NCBI GenBank assembly: GCA_030652755.1
Contig: JAUSPV010000144.1
Coordinates: forward strand, 1-46,277
Direction of reading: 5' to 3'
DNA length: 46,277 nt
DNA from: Caulobacter sp.
Lineage (GTDB): Bacteria; Pseudomonadota; Alphaproteobacteria; Caulobacterales; Caulobacteraceae
The translations under genes and the position numbers were made by a program. The notes under the pieces were generated by a model that saw nothing but the letters and a program-made list of their open reading frames with translations, did no database searches and was not told the DNA's origin. This document shows positions 35,852-42,449 of this stretch, piece after piece; the first letter of the stretch is position 1; each line of letters starts with the position of its first letter.

Positions 35852-36202
35852 ATGAACAAGACAATGATGAGGACCGCCCTGGCGATCGCCGCCGCCGGCA
35901 TTCTGACCAGCGCCTGCACGTCGACGGGCAACGTGGAACGCAACGCCGCCGGCGGCGCCGCTCTGGGCGCCATCGCCGGCGCGGTGATCGGCAACAACGT
36001 GGGCGGCGGAGACGCCGGAACCGGCGCGGCGATCGGGGCGGCCCTCGGCGGCACCGCCGGCGCGGTCAAGGGCTGTCGCGAAGACGGCGGCTGCGGCGCC
36101 ACGCCTGACCGTCGCCAGTACTATGACGAGCGCGCGGGTCGCTACTACTACTATGACCAGGCGACCGGCCGGTACTTCTGGGAAGACGGTCGTCCCCGGT
36201 AA
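35852..36202 (+). CDS. glycine-zipper envelope lipoprotein
   Basis: A 116-residue probable lipoprotein: signal sequence with cysteine at residue 22 (ILTSAC, a slightly unusual lipobox), then a glycine-zipper segment (about 33-72, repeats such as GAALGAIAGAVIG and GAAIGAALGG) able to form a helical hairpin in a membrane. The C-terminal part is tyrosine-rich (RYYYYDQATGRYFWEDG), a pattern frequent in YMGG/SlyB-like envelope proteins. The ATG at 35852 follows GGAGAGG. Expressed from its own EcfG promoter and ended by a terminator. Probably an envelope stress protein; no catalytic role visible. Confidence 0.82.
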   Translation: MNKTMMRTALAIAAAGILTSACTSTGNVERNAAGGAALGAIAGAVIGNNVGGGDAGTGAAIGAALGGTAGAVKGCREDGGCGATPDRRQYYDERAGRYYYYDQATGRYFWEDGRPR

Positions 36203-36239
36203 CGGATCGACGGATCACTGTTTTTCAGCGACCATCAGG

Positions 36240-36269
36240 ACGGTCGGCGTTTTCGCCGGCCGTTCTTTT
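36240..36269 (+). terminator. intrinsic terminator after the glycine-zipper gene
   Basis: A 10-bp stem (36240-36249 with 36254-36263, one G-U pair), TTTT loop and a TTCTTTT tail. It separates the glycine-zipper gene from the OmpA-like gene. Confidence 0.8.
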
Positions 36270-36285
36270 GCATGGGTGAGTCAGG

Positions 36286-36723
36286 ATGAGCGCTATGTGG
36301 AAACACGGGCTGGTGGCCGCGGCCGTGATATCGGCCCTGGTCCTGGGAGGCTGCGCCACCCGGTCCCGGGTGGCTCCGACGAACCTGTGCGAGGACCTGA
36401 AGGTCTCGATCTACTTCGATGACGGCTCGGCGCGGATCACGCGCGACGCCCGGCAGGTCCTGGCGGAGGCAAAAGAGATGCGGAAGAGCTGCGCGCTCGG
36501 CGTTGTGGAGGTCCTGGGCCTCGCCGATGCGGTCGGCGACCCCCAGGCCAACCTGATCCTGTCCGGACAGCGCGCCAGGGCGGTGACGCAGGCGCTGGGC
36601 GGCTTCGGGTTCGGCAACGTCCGGATCGCCGCGGCCGGCGCCGCGGGGGCGGAAACCGCCGCGGGCGAGCTGAGGCCGCTGCGTCGGCGCGCCGACGTGG
36701 TGTTCAAGAGCTCCAGCCAGTAG
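36286..36723 (+). CDS. OmpA-family lipoprotein
   Basis: A 145-residue protein with a signal sequence and lipobox LGGC (lipidated C23). A compact OmpA-like peptidoglycan-binding domain (about 38-140) follows: IYFDDGSARITRDARQVL at the front and NLILSGQRARAVTQAL later. The latter corresponds to the usual NxxLSxxRA motif. It probably tethers the outer membrane to peptidoglycan. GGTGAG precedes the ATG. I found no EcfG motif directly upstream, so its promoter is unknown. Confidence 0.85.
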   Translation: MSAMWKHGLVAAAVISALVLGGCATRSRVAPTNLCEDLKVSIYFDDGSARITRDARQVLAEAKEMRKSCALGVVEVLGLADAVGDPQANLILSGQRARAVTQALGGFGFGNVRIAAAGAAGAETAAGELRPLRRRADVVFKSSSQ

Positions 36724-36745
36724 GCCCGCGACCGGTCCCGCACGA

Positions 36746-36868
36746 GAAAAGAGGGTGGTCCCTTGCGGGGCCACCCTCGAAGTTCGGCATCATCGAGAAA
36801 GGGGGTGCGGAGGCGGCAGGCTGACTATTGCCAGCCTCAAGTCGGGGGGGGCGTCGCCGCCTCCGCAA
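36746..36868 (-). ncRNA. candidate EcfG-dependent small RNA (GsrN-like)
   Basis: No protein gene fits this minus-strand stretch, yet it has a consensus EcfG promoter (36875-36900) and ends in an intrinsic terminator. Predicted RNA of about 120 nt: a perfect 12-bp stem (36856-36867 with 36806-36817) encloses an unpaired loop with eight consecutive C (36851-36844) and an inner hairpin (36832-36837 with 36818-36823). A linker with a second C-run follows, then a 12-bp terminator stem (36767-36778 with 36751-36762, one G-U) and TTTTCTC. In Caulobacter the sigma-T-dependent sRNA GsrN uses a C-rich loop to bind target mRNAs. The match in promoter type, C-rich loop, size and context makes this a probable homologue; the exact 5' end is estimated. 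Confidence 0.8.
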
Positions 36869-36874
36869 ATCATA

Positions 36875-36900
36875 AACGCGGTCTCCTCGATATCCGTTCC
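36875..36900 (-). promoter_or_regulatory. EcfG-type promoter of the small RNA
   Basis: Minus strand GGAAC (36900-36896), 17-base spacer, CGTT (36878-36875, followed by another T). The predicted start of transcription is near 36867, exactly where the 12-bp stem begins. It is divergent from the site at 36950. Confidence 0.82.
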
Positions 36901-36949
36901 CGCAACCGGCGATATTTTTTTCGGATTTCACCCGGACCTTGCCCGGCAA

Positions 36950-36974
36950 GGAACAGCGCGTGCGCCGGAACGTT
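36950..36974 (+). promoter_or_regulatory. EcfG-type promoter of the 84-residue membrane protein
   Basis: GGAAC (36950-36954), 16-base spacer, CGTT (36971-36974), 34 bp upstream of the ATG at 37009. Confidence 0.85.
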
Positions 36975-37008
36975 CTTCCTGTCGAGAACACCCAAACAGG
37001 AGGCGTCC

Positions 37009-37263
37009 ATGGCCACAATTTTCAACCGACCGCCGCCGGCCCAGGCCGGCCACGATGTGCTTGAGGCGACCGAGGCTCGCCAGGGGCGGCGGGGCCGCCA
37101 TGCGTTCGTGATCCTGATCGTGTCCACCACGCTGGCCATCGGCGTGCTGTTCGCGGCCTGGGGCTTCTATTCCGGCGCCTTCACCGCGGCCAATGAAGCC
37201 AGTACGCCGACCGCCGCCGAGGCTCGCGCCACGACGGGGCCGGTTACCAACGTCCAGCAATAG
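37009..37263 (+). CDS. hypothetical single-pass membrane protein
   Basis: An 84-residue protein with no family I recognise. A basic cytoplasmic N-terminal half ends in RQGRRGRH, one membrane segment follows (about residues 30-52, FVILIVSTTLAIGVLFAAWG), then a short alanine/threonine-rich tail. The start is fixed by an excellent AGGAGG 6 bp upstream of the ATG at 37009 and by the EcfG promoter just before that. It lies convergent to phyR, between the sRNA and the regulator, and is expected to be induced with the stress regulon. Confidence 0.82.
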   Translation: MATIFNRPPPAQAGHDVLEATEARQGRRGRHAFVILIVSTTLAIGVLFAAWGFYSGAFTAANEASTPTAAEARATTGPVTNVQQ

Positions 37264-37270
37264 GGGCCGA

Positions 37271-37298
37271 CGGAAGGCTGCGGCTACGCTGCCTTCCG
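37271..37298. terminator. hairpin between convergent genes
   Basis: CGGAAGGC (37271-37278) pairs with GCCTTCCG (37291-37298) around a 12-base loop containing the phyR stop. No T-run follows, so termination for either gene is possible but weakly supported. Confidence 0.3.
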
Positions 37299-38078
37299 CG
37301 TCCGGCCGGGGTGGAAGAACAACGCCTGGCCGATCGCCGCCTTCACCGTTTCCGGCTGGAACGGCTTGGTGATCAGGAAGGTGGGCTCGGGCCGCTCCCC
37401 GGTCAGCAGGCGCTCGGGGAAGGCGGTGATGAAGATGACCGGCACATCGTAGCGCCCGAGGATGTCCTTCACCGCGTCGATGCCCGACGAGCCGTCCGCC
37501 AGCTGGATGTCGGCCAGCACCAGGCCCGGCATCTTGCTGGCGACCGCCGCCACCGCTTCGGTGCGGGTGGCCGCGATATCGACAACCGTGTGGCCGAGTT
37601 CGCGGACCAGGGCCTCGATGTCGGCGGCGATGACCGGCTCGTCTTCGATGATGAGCACGTCGGTCGCCAGTTCGGCGTCGATCTCGTTCTGGGCCTCGGC
37701 GATCAGCCGTTCAACATCGGGAAAGTCGGTATCGAGAATCTGGGCCGCCTCGGTCGGCGTGAAGCCTTCGAGCGCGGTCAGAAGGAAGGCCTGGCGGGAA
37801 CGCGGGGCGATCCTCAGCAGCCGCTGGCTCGGATCGTGACCGCTGTGCTCTTCGGCGCGGTCTTCCAGCTTGGCGCCCGAACTGCACCAGATGGCGTGGA
37901 ACACGTGATAGAGCGCGACCCGCGGCGAGAGGCGACTGTCGAGCTGCTTGTCGCCGGCGGCAAGCGCTTCCAGCGCGACTCGCACGTACTGGTCGCCGGA
38001 GGTCTGATCGCCCGTAAGGGCGCGAGCATACCGACGCATGTAGGGCAAATGCGGTGCAAGACGTGCAAGAAGACTCAT
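37284..38078 (-). CDS. phyR: general stress response regulator PhyR
   Basis: A 264-residue anti-anti-sigma response regulator. The N-terminal sigma-like domain (about 1-135) mimics EcfG and captures NepR once the C-terminal receiver (about 139-258) is phosphorylated, freeing the sigma factor. Receiver residues are intact: E145-D146, phospho-site D190 (LVLADIQLADG), T218 and K238 (TKPF). GGGAGGGG precedes the ATG. A consensus EcfG promoter lies upstream on the same strand, giving positive feedback. It is divergent from nepR-ecfG-phyK, the arrangement known from Caulobacter. Confidence 0.96.
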   Translation of the reverse strand: MSLLARLAPHLPYMRRYARALTGDQTSGDQYVRVALEALAAGDKQLDSRLSPRVALYHVFHAIWCSSGAKLEDRAEEHSGHDPSQRLLRIAPRSRQAFLLTALEGFTPTEAAQILDTDFPDVERLIAEAQNEIDAELATDVLIIEDEPVIAADIEALVRELGHTVVDIAATRTEAVAAVASKMPGLVLADIQLADGSSGIDAVKDILGRYDVPVIFITAFPERLLTGERPEPTFLITKPFQPETVKAAIGQALFFHPGRTRKAA

Positions 38079-38158
38079 GACCCCTCCCGTTTCTAGGTCT
38101 TCGTTATGGCGTGACGAAAACCGCCGTTGCAGGCGGTACGCACCCCTTCAGGTTCCCG

Positions 38159-38183
38159 AACGCCCTCGGCGAAGGAAGGTTCC
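38159..38183 (-). promoter_or_regulatory. EcfG-type promoter of phyR
   Basis: Minus strand GGAAC (38183-38179), 16-base spacer, CGTT (38162-38159), about 80 bp upstream of the phyR ATG. It implies autoregulation of the phosphoswitch. Confidence 0.85.
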
Positions 38184-38224
38184 CACGGGGCGATCACTAC
38201 GTCATCATAAAGAACAGAGATATG

Positions 38225-38250
38225 GGAACCCGGCGGACAGGTGCGGCGTT
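38225..38250 (+). promoter_or_regulatory. EcfG-type promoter of nepR-ecfG-phyK
   Basis: GGAAC (38225-38229), 17-base spacer, CGTT (38247-38250), 52 bp upstream of the chosen nepR start. It places the sigma factor under its own control. Confidence 0.85.
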
Positions 38251-38302
38251 GAGCGAGCGAAGTACACGTCAAAACAGGGGGCAGGCGCGCGCCCGCGCCG
38301 AT

Positions 38303-38491
38303 ATGATGATCGAACAGAATCCCATGGACGAACGTCGCAAGGGCTCGGCCCCGTTGGATGAAACCCGGCTTCGGCAGCGCGCCATAGGCGTGAAGCTTCG
38401 TCAGATGTTTGACGAGGTGGTCAATGAGCCTGTCCCGGACGAGTTCCTGGACATTCTGCGCAAGGCCGACGACAAAACCGGAGACCGCTAG
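38303..38491 (+). CDS. nepR: anti-sigma factor NepR
   Basis: A 62-residue anti-sigma factor that holds EcfG inactive until PhyR~P takes it away. The conserved core IGVKLRQMFDEVVNEPVP is followed by DEFLDILRKAD, the two-helix NepR pattern. The frame is open from about 38111, but the EcfG promoter at 38225-38250 puts the transcript start near 38258, so the start must be downstream. I use the ATG at 38303; 38306 and 38324 are alternatives, and no strong Shine-Dalgarno separates them. The stop codon abuts the ecfG start, so synthesis of the antagonist pair is coupled. Confidence 0.9.
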   Translation: MMIEQNPMDERRKGSAPLDETRLRQRAIGVKLRQMFDEVVNEPVPDEFLDILRKADDKTGDR

Positions 38492-39103
38492 ATGGCAGCC
38501 GTTCAGGACGAGCGCCACGCGGCCATGACCGACCGTGAGCGCGACGCGATCTTCCAGCGCGAGCTGGTGAAGCTGATCCCCCACCTGCGGGCCTTCGCCC
38601 GCACGCTGACCGGCGACGCCACCCAGGCGGACGACCTGGCGCAGGATGCGATGATCAAGGCCTGGGATGCGCGCAAGAGCTTCCAGCTGGGCACCAACAT
38701 GAAGGCCTGGACCTTCATGATCCTTCGCAACCAGTTCTATTCGGACAAGCGCCGGTCCTGGCGCCAGATCCAGCTCGACCAGGAAGCGGCCGAGCGCACG
38801 CTCGTCGCCGTCGATGACCCCGAGGCGCCTGTGGCGCTGGACGAGTTGCGGCTGGCCATGGCCATGCTGCCGGACGAGCAGCGCGAAGCTTTGATCCTCG
38901 TGGGCGCCGGCGGCTTCGCCTATGAAGAGGCGGCCGATATCTGCGGCTGCGCGGTCGGCACGGTGAAGAGCCGGGTCAGCCGGGCGCGCAAGGCGCTGCA
39001 CGGCATCCTCGAGGCCGGAGACTATGATCGTGACGGCGGTTCAGCCGGGGACGCCATGCGTTCGATCCTGGCCGATGCGGAGCGTCTGAGCGCCGCCCGG
39101 TGA
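38492..39103 (+). CDS. ecfG: general stress ECF sigma factor EcfG (SigT)
   Basis: A 203-residue extracytoplasmic-function sigma factor of the EcfG group that directs RNA polymerase to GGAAC-N16/17-CGTT promoters. Sigma region 2 is at about 28-98 (FARTLTGDATQADDLAQDAM, then the -10-recognition helix near NMKAWTFMILRN). Region 4 (about 125-180) has AYEEAADICGCAVGTVKSRVSRARKAL shown here as residues about 149-175. It begins immediately after nepR; an ATG at codon 9 is an alternative start. Nine matching promoters lie within 7 kb of this gene, including its own. Confidence 0.95.
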   Translation: MAAVQDERHAAMTDRERDAIFQRELVKLIPHLRAFARTLTGDATQADDLAQDAMIKAWDARKSFQLGTNMKAWTFMILRNQFYSDKRRSWRQIQLDQEAAERTLVAVDDPEAPVALDELRLAMAMLPDEQREALILVGAGGFAYEEAADICGCAVGTVKSRVSRARKALHGILEAGDYDRDGGSAGDAMRSILADAERLSAAR

Positions 39104-40806
39104 GGCTCCTGGGAAGGCTGCGCTGGGGTCCTGACACCACCATCCGGGTCCGGCTCGGCGTGGCGCTGGCCTTGGCGCTGGCTCCCGTTCTGCTGCTCGG
39201 CGCCGGCCAGTCGATACTTGCGTTCCAGCGCGAGGCGGCCGACCGGCAGGCGGTGCTGCAGTCGGCCGGCGAGCGCAGCGCCGCCACGGCCCGCGCTCGG
39301 ATGGAGGCCGCCGGCGTCCTGCTCGAAACCCTGGGCCCGGGCGCCATCGGCATGGACTGCTCCAGGCGACTGGCGGAAATCAGTCAACGCCTGGGCGGCT
39401 ATCAGAACCTCATCCGCTTTGACCGCATCGGCCGTGTATCCTGCGCCGCCGGGGCGGTGCCGGCGGACCCGGAGCGACGCGATCGGGACTGGTTCCAGGC
39501 TCTGGCCGGCGGTCGGAAGCAGGTCGTCACCCTGACGCCGGGCGCGAGCTATGCCAATGAACCGGCGCTGTTCGCGGCCGTGCGGTCGGAAGACCCGCAG
39601 GGCGGCTTCAGCGTGCTGGCGGCGGTCATTCCGCTTTCCAGCCTTCGACCGGAGCTCGCTGATCGCTCCCTTCCGCGCGAGTCGCAGGTGGCGATCGTGG
39701 ACCGCCGGGGGGAAACCCTGTCGGTCACCGATCCGGCCGCCTTCCCGGACGATGTCAGCAGCTGGATCGACCGCGCCGCGACGCGGGATTCCGTCCTCAC
39801 CTACGCCACCGACGATAATGGCGTGAGGCGCGCCTATTCGATCGCGCCGCTGGTGGAGGATGATCTGTTCGTCATCCTGTCCGCCCCGTCGCGGGGGCTG
39901 TTCGCCACGGCCTGGCTCGATCCCATGTCGGGGATCGTGTTTCCGCTGATCGGCTTCGTCGTCGCCCTGCTGGCGATGCTCTTCGCGACCGAGCGAGGCG
40001 TCGGGCGCTGGATCGTCTATCTGCAGCGTGTAGCCGCCATCTACGCCCGGGGACGGTTCACCGTCCGGCCCCTGCAGGCCGACCGGGCGCCGCCGGAAAT
40101 CCGGGAGCTGGCGGCCACGCTCGACCACATGGCCGCCACCATCGTCGCCCGGGATGCGTCGCTGCACGACAACCTCGCCCAGAAGGACGCGCTGTTGCGC
40201 GAGATCCATCACCGGGTGAAGAACAACCTGCAGGTCATCAGTTCGCTGCTCAGCATGCAGGAGAGGGCGCTGACCGACCGGGTCGCGCGCCAGGCGATGA
40301 GCGACACCCGCCAGCGCATCACCGCCCTGGCGCTGATTTACCGCGCCCTCTACCAGGGCGCCGACATCAAGCATGTCGATCTGCGCCCCTTTCTGGAGGA
40401 ACTGACAGGTCAGCTCCTGGCCGGCGACATGTCGGCCCACGGCAGCGTCCGCACCGAGGTGCGCGCCGACCGGCTGGTCATCGACCCCGACAAGCTGGCG
40501 CCGCTGGCCCTGTTCGCGGTCGAGGCGGTGACCAACGCCCAGAAGCACGCGCTGACCGAGGCCGGGGGCACGCTGACCGTGGAGTTCACGGTCCGCGGGC
40601 CGGAAGCGGAGCTGACCATCGCCGACGATGGCGGCGGTCGAAACGCCCCCCCGGATCCCGAGGATATCAAGGGTGTCGGCCGGACGCTCATGAACGCCTT
40701 CGCGCGCCAGCTGCGGGGCCGTTGCTCCCTGGAACGCAACGACATGGGCGGTCTGACCGCCCGCCTGATTTTTCCCACGCCGGAGGCCGCGCCGGACGGA
40801 ACCTAA
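39100..40806 (+). CDS. phyK: membrane sensor histidine kinase PhyK
   Basis: A 568-residue kinase expected to phosphorylate PhyR. It has two membrane segments (about 17-37 and 276-296) bounding a periplasmic sensing domain of about 235 residues, a HAMP-like linker (about 298-350), then HisKA_2 with phosphoacceptor H371 (REIHHRVKNNLQVISSLLS) and an HATPase domain (about 460-565) with EAVTNAQKHAL and a DDGGG motif. The start is GTG, overlapping the ecfG stop by 4 bp, so it is the third gene of the nepR operon. Position and architecture match Caulobacter PhyK. Its last codons contain the -35 element of the next gene's EcfG promoter. Confidence 0.93.
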   Translation: MRLLGRLRWGPDTTIRVRLGVALALALAPVLLLGAGQSILAFQREAADRQAVLQSAGERSAATARARMEAAGVLLETLGPGAIGMDCSRRLAEISQRLGGYQNLIRFDRIGRVSCAAGAVPADPERRDRDWFQALAGGRKQVVTLTPGASYANEPALFAAVRSEDPQGGFSVLAAVIPLSSLRPELADRSLPRESQVAIVDRRGETLSVTDPAAFPDDVSSWIDRAATRDSVLTYATDDNGVRRAYSIAPLVEDDLFVILSAPSRGLFATAWLDPMSGIVFPLIGFVVALLAMLFATERGVGRWIVYLQRVAAIYARGRFTVRPLQADRAPPEIRELAATLDHMAATIVARDASLHDNLAQKDALLREIHHRVKNNLQVISSLLSMQERALTDRVARQAMSDTRQRITALALIYRALYQGADIKHVDLRPFLEELTGQLLAGDMSAHGSVRTEVRADRLVIDPDKLAPLALFAVEAVTNAQKHALTEAGGTLTVEFTVRGPEAELTIADDGGGRNAPPDPEDIKGVGRTLMNAFARQLRGRCSLERNDMGGLTARLIFPTPEAAPDGT

Positions 40807-40822
40807 AGGCTCCGACTGCGTT
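40798..40822 (+). promoter_or_regulatory. EcfG-type promoter of the entericidin-like gene
   Basis: GGAAC (40798-40802), 16-base spacer, CGTT (40819-40822), 50 bp before the ATG at 40873. The -35 element overlaps the last codons of phyK (GGA ACC TAA). Confidence 0.83.
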
Positions 40823-40872
40823 CCCAATCCCGTGAAACAAAACGCCCGGAGATCGGGCCGAGGAGATGCGCG

Positions 40873-41007
40873 ATGCGTAAGCTTGTAGTTCTGGCCATTG
40901 CGGCCACCAGCCTTCTGGCCGCCGCCTGCAACACCATTGAAGGCGCGGGCAAGGACGTCGGTGCGGCCGGCGCCGCCATCGAAGAGACGGCCCAGGACGC
41001 CAAGTAG
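40873..41007 (+). CDS. entericidin A/B-family small lipoprotein
   Basis: A 44-residue lipoprotein, translated directly. Signal sequence MRKLVVLAIAATSLLAAA, lipidated cysteine C19, then NTIEGAGKDVGAAGAAIEET, the characteristic entericidin core. Entericidins are tiny membrane-associated lipoproteins linked to stationary-phase and stress physiology in enterobacteria. AGGAG stands 7 bp before the ATG. Preceded by a consensus EcfG promoter and followed by a strong terminator, it is a self-contained stress gene next to phyK. Confidence 0.92.
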   Translation: MRKLVVLAIAATSLLAAACNTIEGAGKDVGAAGAAIEETAQDAK

Positions 41008-41027
41008 GCCGTACAGGTTCGAGATCG

Positions 41028-41062
41028 AAGGCCCTCCGCCAGCGATGGCGGGGGGCCTTTTT
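41028..41062 (+). terminator. intrinsic terminator after the entericidin-like gene
   Basis: A stem of about 13 bp (41028-41040 with 41047-41059, one G-U), loop AGCGAT and a run of five T. It ends the GSR block before the convergent P450 gene. Confidence 0.9.
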
Positions 41063-41070
41063 CGTGGGCG

Positions 41071-42357
41071 CTAGTTAAATGTGTAGCGGATCGGCAGGTG
41101 CTTGGGTCCCGACACGAAGCTGCCGGCGCTGAGCTTCGGCTCGCCGGCGAATTCCAGTGACTTGAGACGCGGCAGCAGTTCCTCGAACAGGATGCGCATT
41201 TCCATCTTGGCCAGGTGCTGACCCAGGCAGAGGTGGGCGCCGTAGCCGAAGGCCAGATGCTTGCTGGGGCCGCGATCGACCCGGAAGGCGTCCGGCTCTT
41301 CGAACACCGCCTCATCGCGGTTGCCTGACGGATAGGCCAGCCACAGCCACTCGCCCTTCTCGATCCGGTGACCGCCGACCTCGGCGTCGGCCGTTGCGGA
41401 GCGCATGAAGTGCTTCACCGGCGTGATCCAGCGGATCGACTCGTCGACCAGGCCGCCGACCAGCGACGGGTCGGCCTTGACCTTGGCGAACTCGCCCGGG
41501 TTCTCGCACAGCCCCCAGATCGCGCCGGCCGTCGATGACGAGGTGGTGTCATGCCCGGCGGTGGCGACGATCACGTAGTAGCTCATCGCCTCGAAGTCGT
41601 TGATCGGCTCGCCGTCCAGCTTGCCGTTGGCGATGACGCTGGCCACGTCGTCGCGCGGGTTGGCCTTGCGGTCGTCGGTGATCGCCTTGAAGTACATGAA
41701 GAAGTCGGCGATCACGCCCTGCAGCGCCGCCATGGCTTCCGGCCCCTGCAGGTTCTCCTTGCCGCCGGAGCGGCTCAGTTCCGGATCCTGGGCCCCGAAC
41801 AGCTCCTGCGTCAGCTTCAGCATGCGCGGCTCGTCTTCCGGCGGCACGCCGAGGATCTCCATGATCACGCGCAGCGGATAGTAGAGGGCGATCTCGTTGA
41901 CGAAGTCGCATTCGCCGCCCAGCGCCGCCATGCGGTCGACGTGGTCGCGGGCGATCTGGCGGATGCGGCCCTCCAGCTTGCGGATATTCTGCGGCAGGAA
42001 CCACGACTGGGTCATGATCCGGTACTTGGGGTGGTCGGGCGCATCCATCTGGACCAGCGTCCGCACCAGGTGCGGGCTGCCGCCGGTCATCTCGCGCACC
42101 AGCCGGTCGCCTTCCAGCGTGGTGAAGGTCGAGGCCAGGTCGCCGGAATGGAACAGGTCGTTCTGCCGGCTGATCTCGAGGATGTCGGCGTGCCGGGTGA
42201 CGATCCGGAAAGGCGCGACGCCCTCAAGCTCGGCGCGGCCCAGCGGGTTGTTGGCGCGCAGCCAGCGGAAGGCGTCATGGACGCTGTTGTCCGCGTAGGC
42301 CTTGGGGTCGATCGCCTGGAAGGCGATCTCGTCGGGGATGCGATCTGCGCCGCTCAT
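41071..42357 (-). CDS. cytochrome P450
   Basis: A 428-residue soluble bacterial P450 monooxygenase. The heme ligand is C377 in FGYGAHLCLGQHLAK. The I-helix oxygen-activation motif is ATAGHDTTSS, and the ExxR motif appears as DESIRW in the K helix. No membrane anchor. It would need separate ferredoxin and reductase partners, none of which is seen nearby. The substrate is unknown; hydrophobic compounds such as terpenes, sterols or fatty acids are typical. It stands alone, divergent from the PaiB-like gene with a 12-bp palindrome (CGTGACGTCACG, 42390-42401) between them. Confidence 0.94.
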   Translation of the reverse strand: MSGADRIPDEIAFQAIDPKAYADNSVHDAFRWLRANNPLGRAELEGVAPFRIVTRHADILEISRQNDLFHSGDLASTFTTLEGDRLVREMTGGSPHLVRTLVQMDAPDHPKYRIMTQSWFLPQNIRKLEGRIRQIARDHVDRMAALGGECDFVNEIALYYPLRVIMEILGVPPEDEPRMLKLTQELFGAQDPELSRSGGKENLQGPEAMAALQGVIADFFMYFKAITDDRKANPRDDVASVIANGKLDGEPINDFEAMSYYVIVATAGHDTTSSSTAGAIWGLCENPGEFAKVKADPSLVGGLVDESIRWITPVKHFMRSATADAEVGGHRIEKGEWLWLAYPSGNRDEAVFEEPDAFRVDRGPSKHLAFGYGAHLCLGQHLAKMEMRILFEELLPRLKSLEFAGEPKLSAGSFVSGPKHLPIRYTFN

Positions 42358-42449
42358 GGTGTGTCTCCTGCCTGCCCGCAGGATGCCGTCGTGACGTCAC
42401 GGAAGCAAAGGCCGGACGAACGGCGTTCGCGTCTGCTAAGAGGCCGGTC

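Noticed and set aside
38135..38156. A second minus-strand GGAAC (38156-38152) between phyR and nepR as another EcfG promoter
   Set aside because: At 16 and 17 bases downstream the sequence is CGCC or GCCT, not CGTT; the neighbouring site at 38159-38183 is exact.
38111..38302. A longer nepR beginning at 38111
   Set aside because: The EcfG promoter at 38225-38250 would lie inside the coding region and the extra N terminus has no NepR-like sequence.
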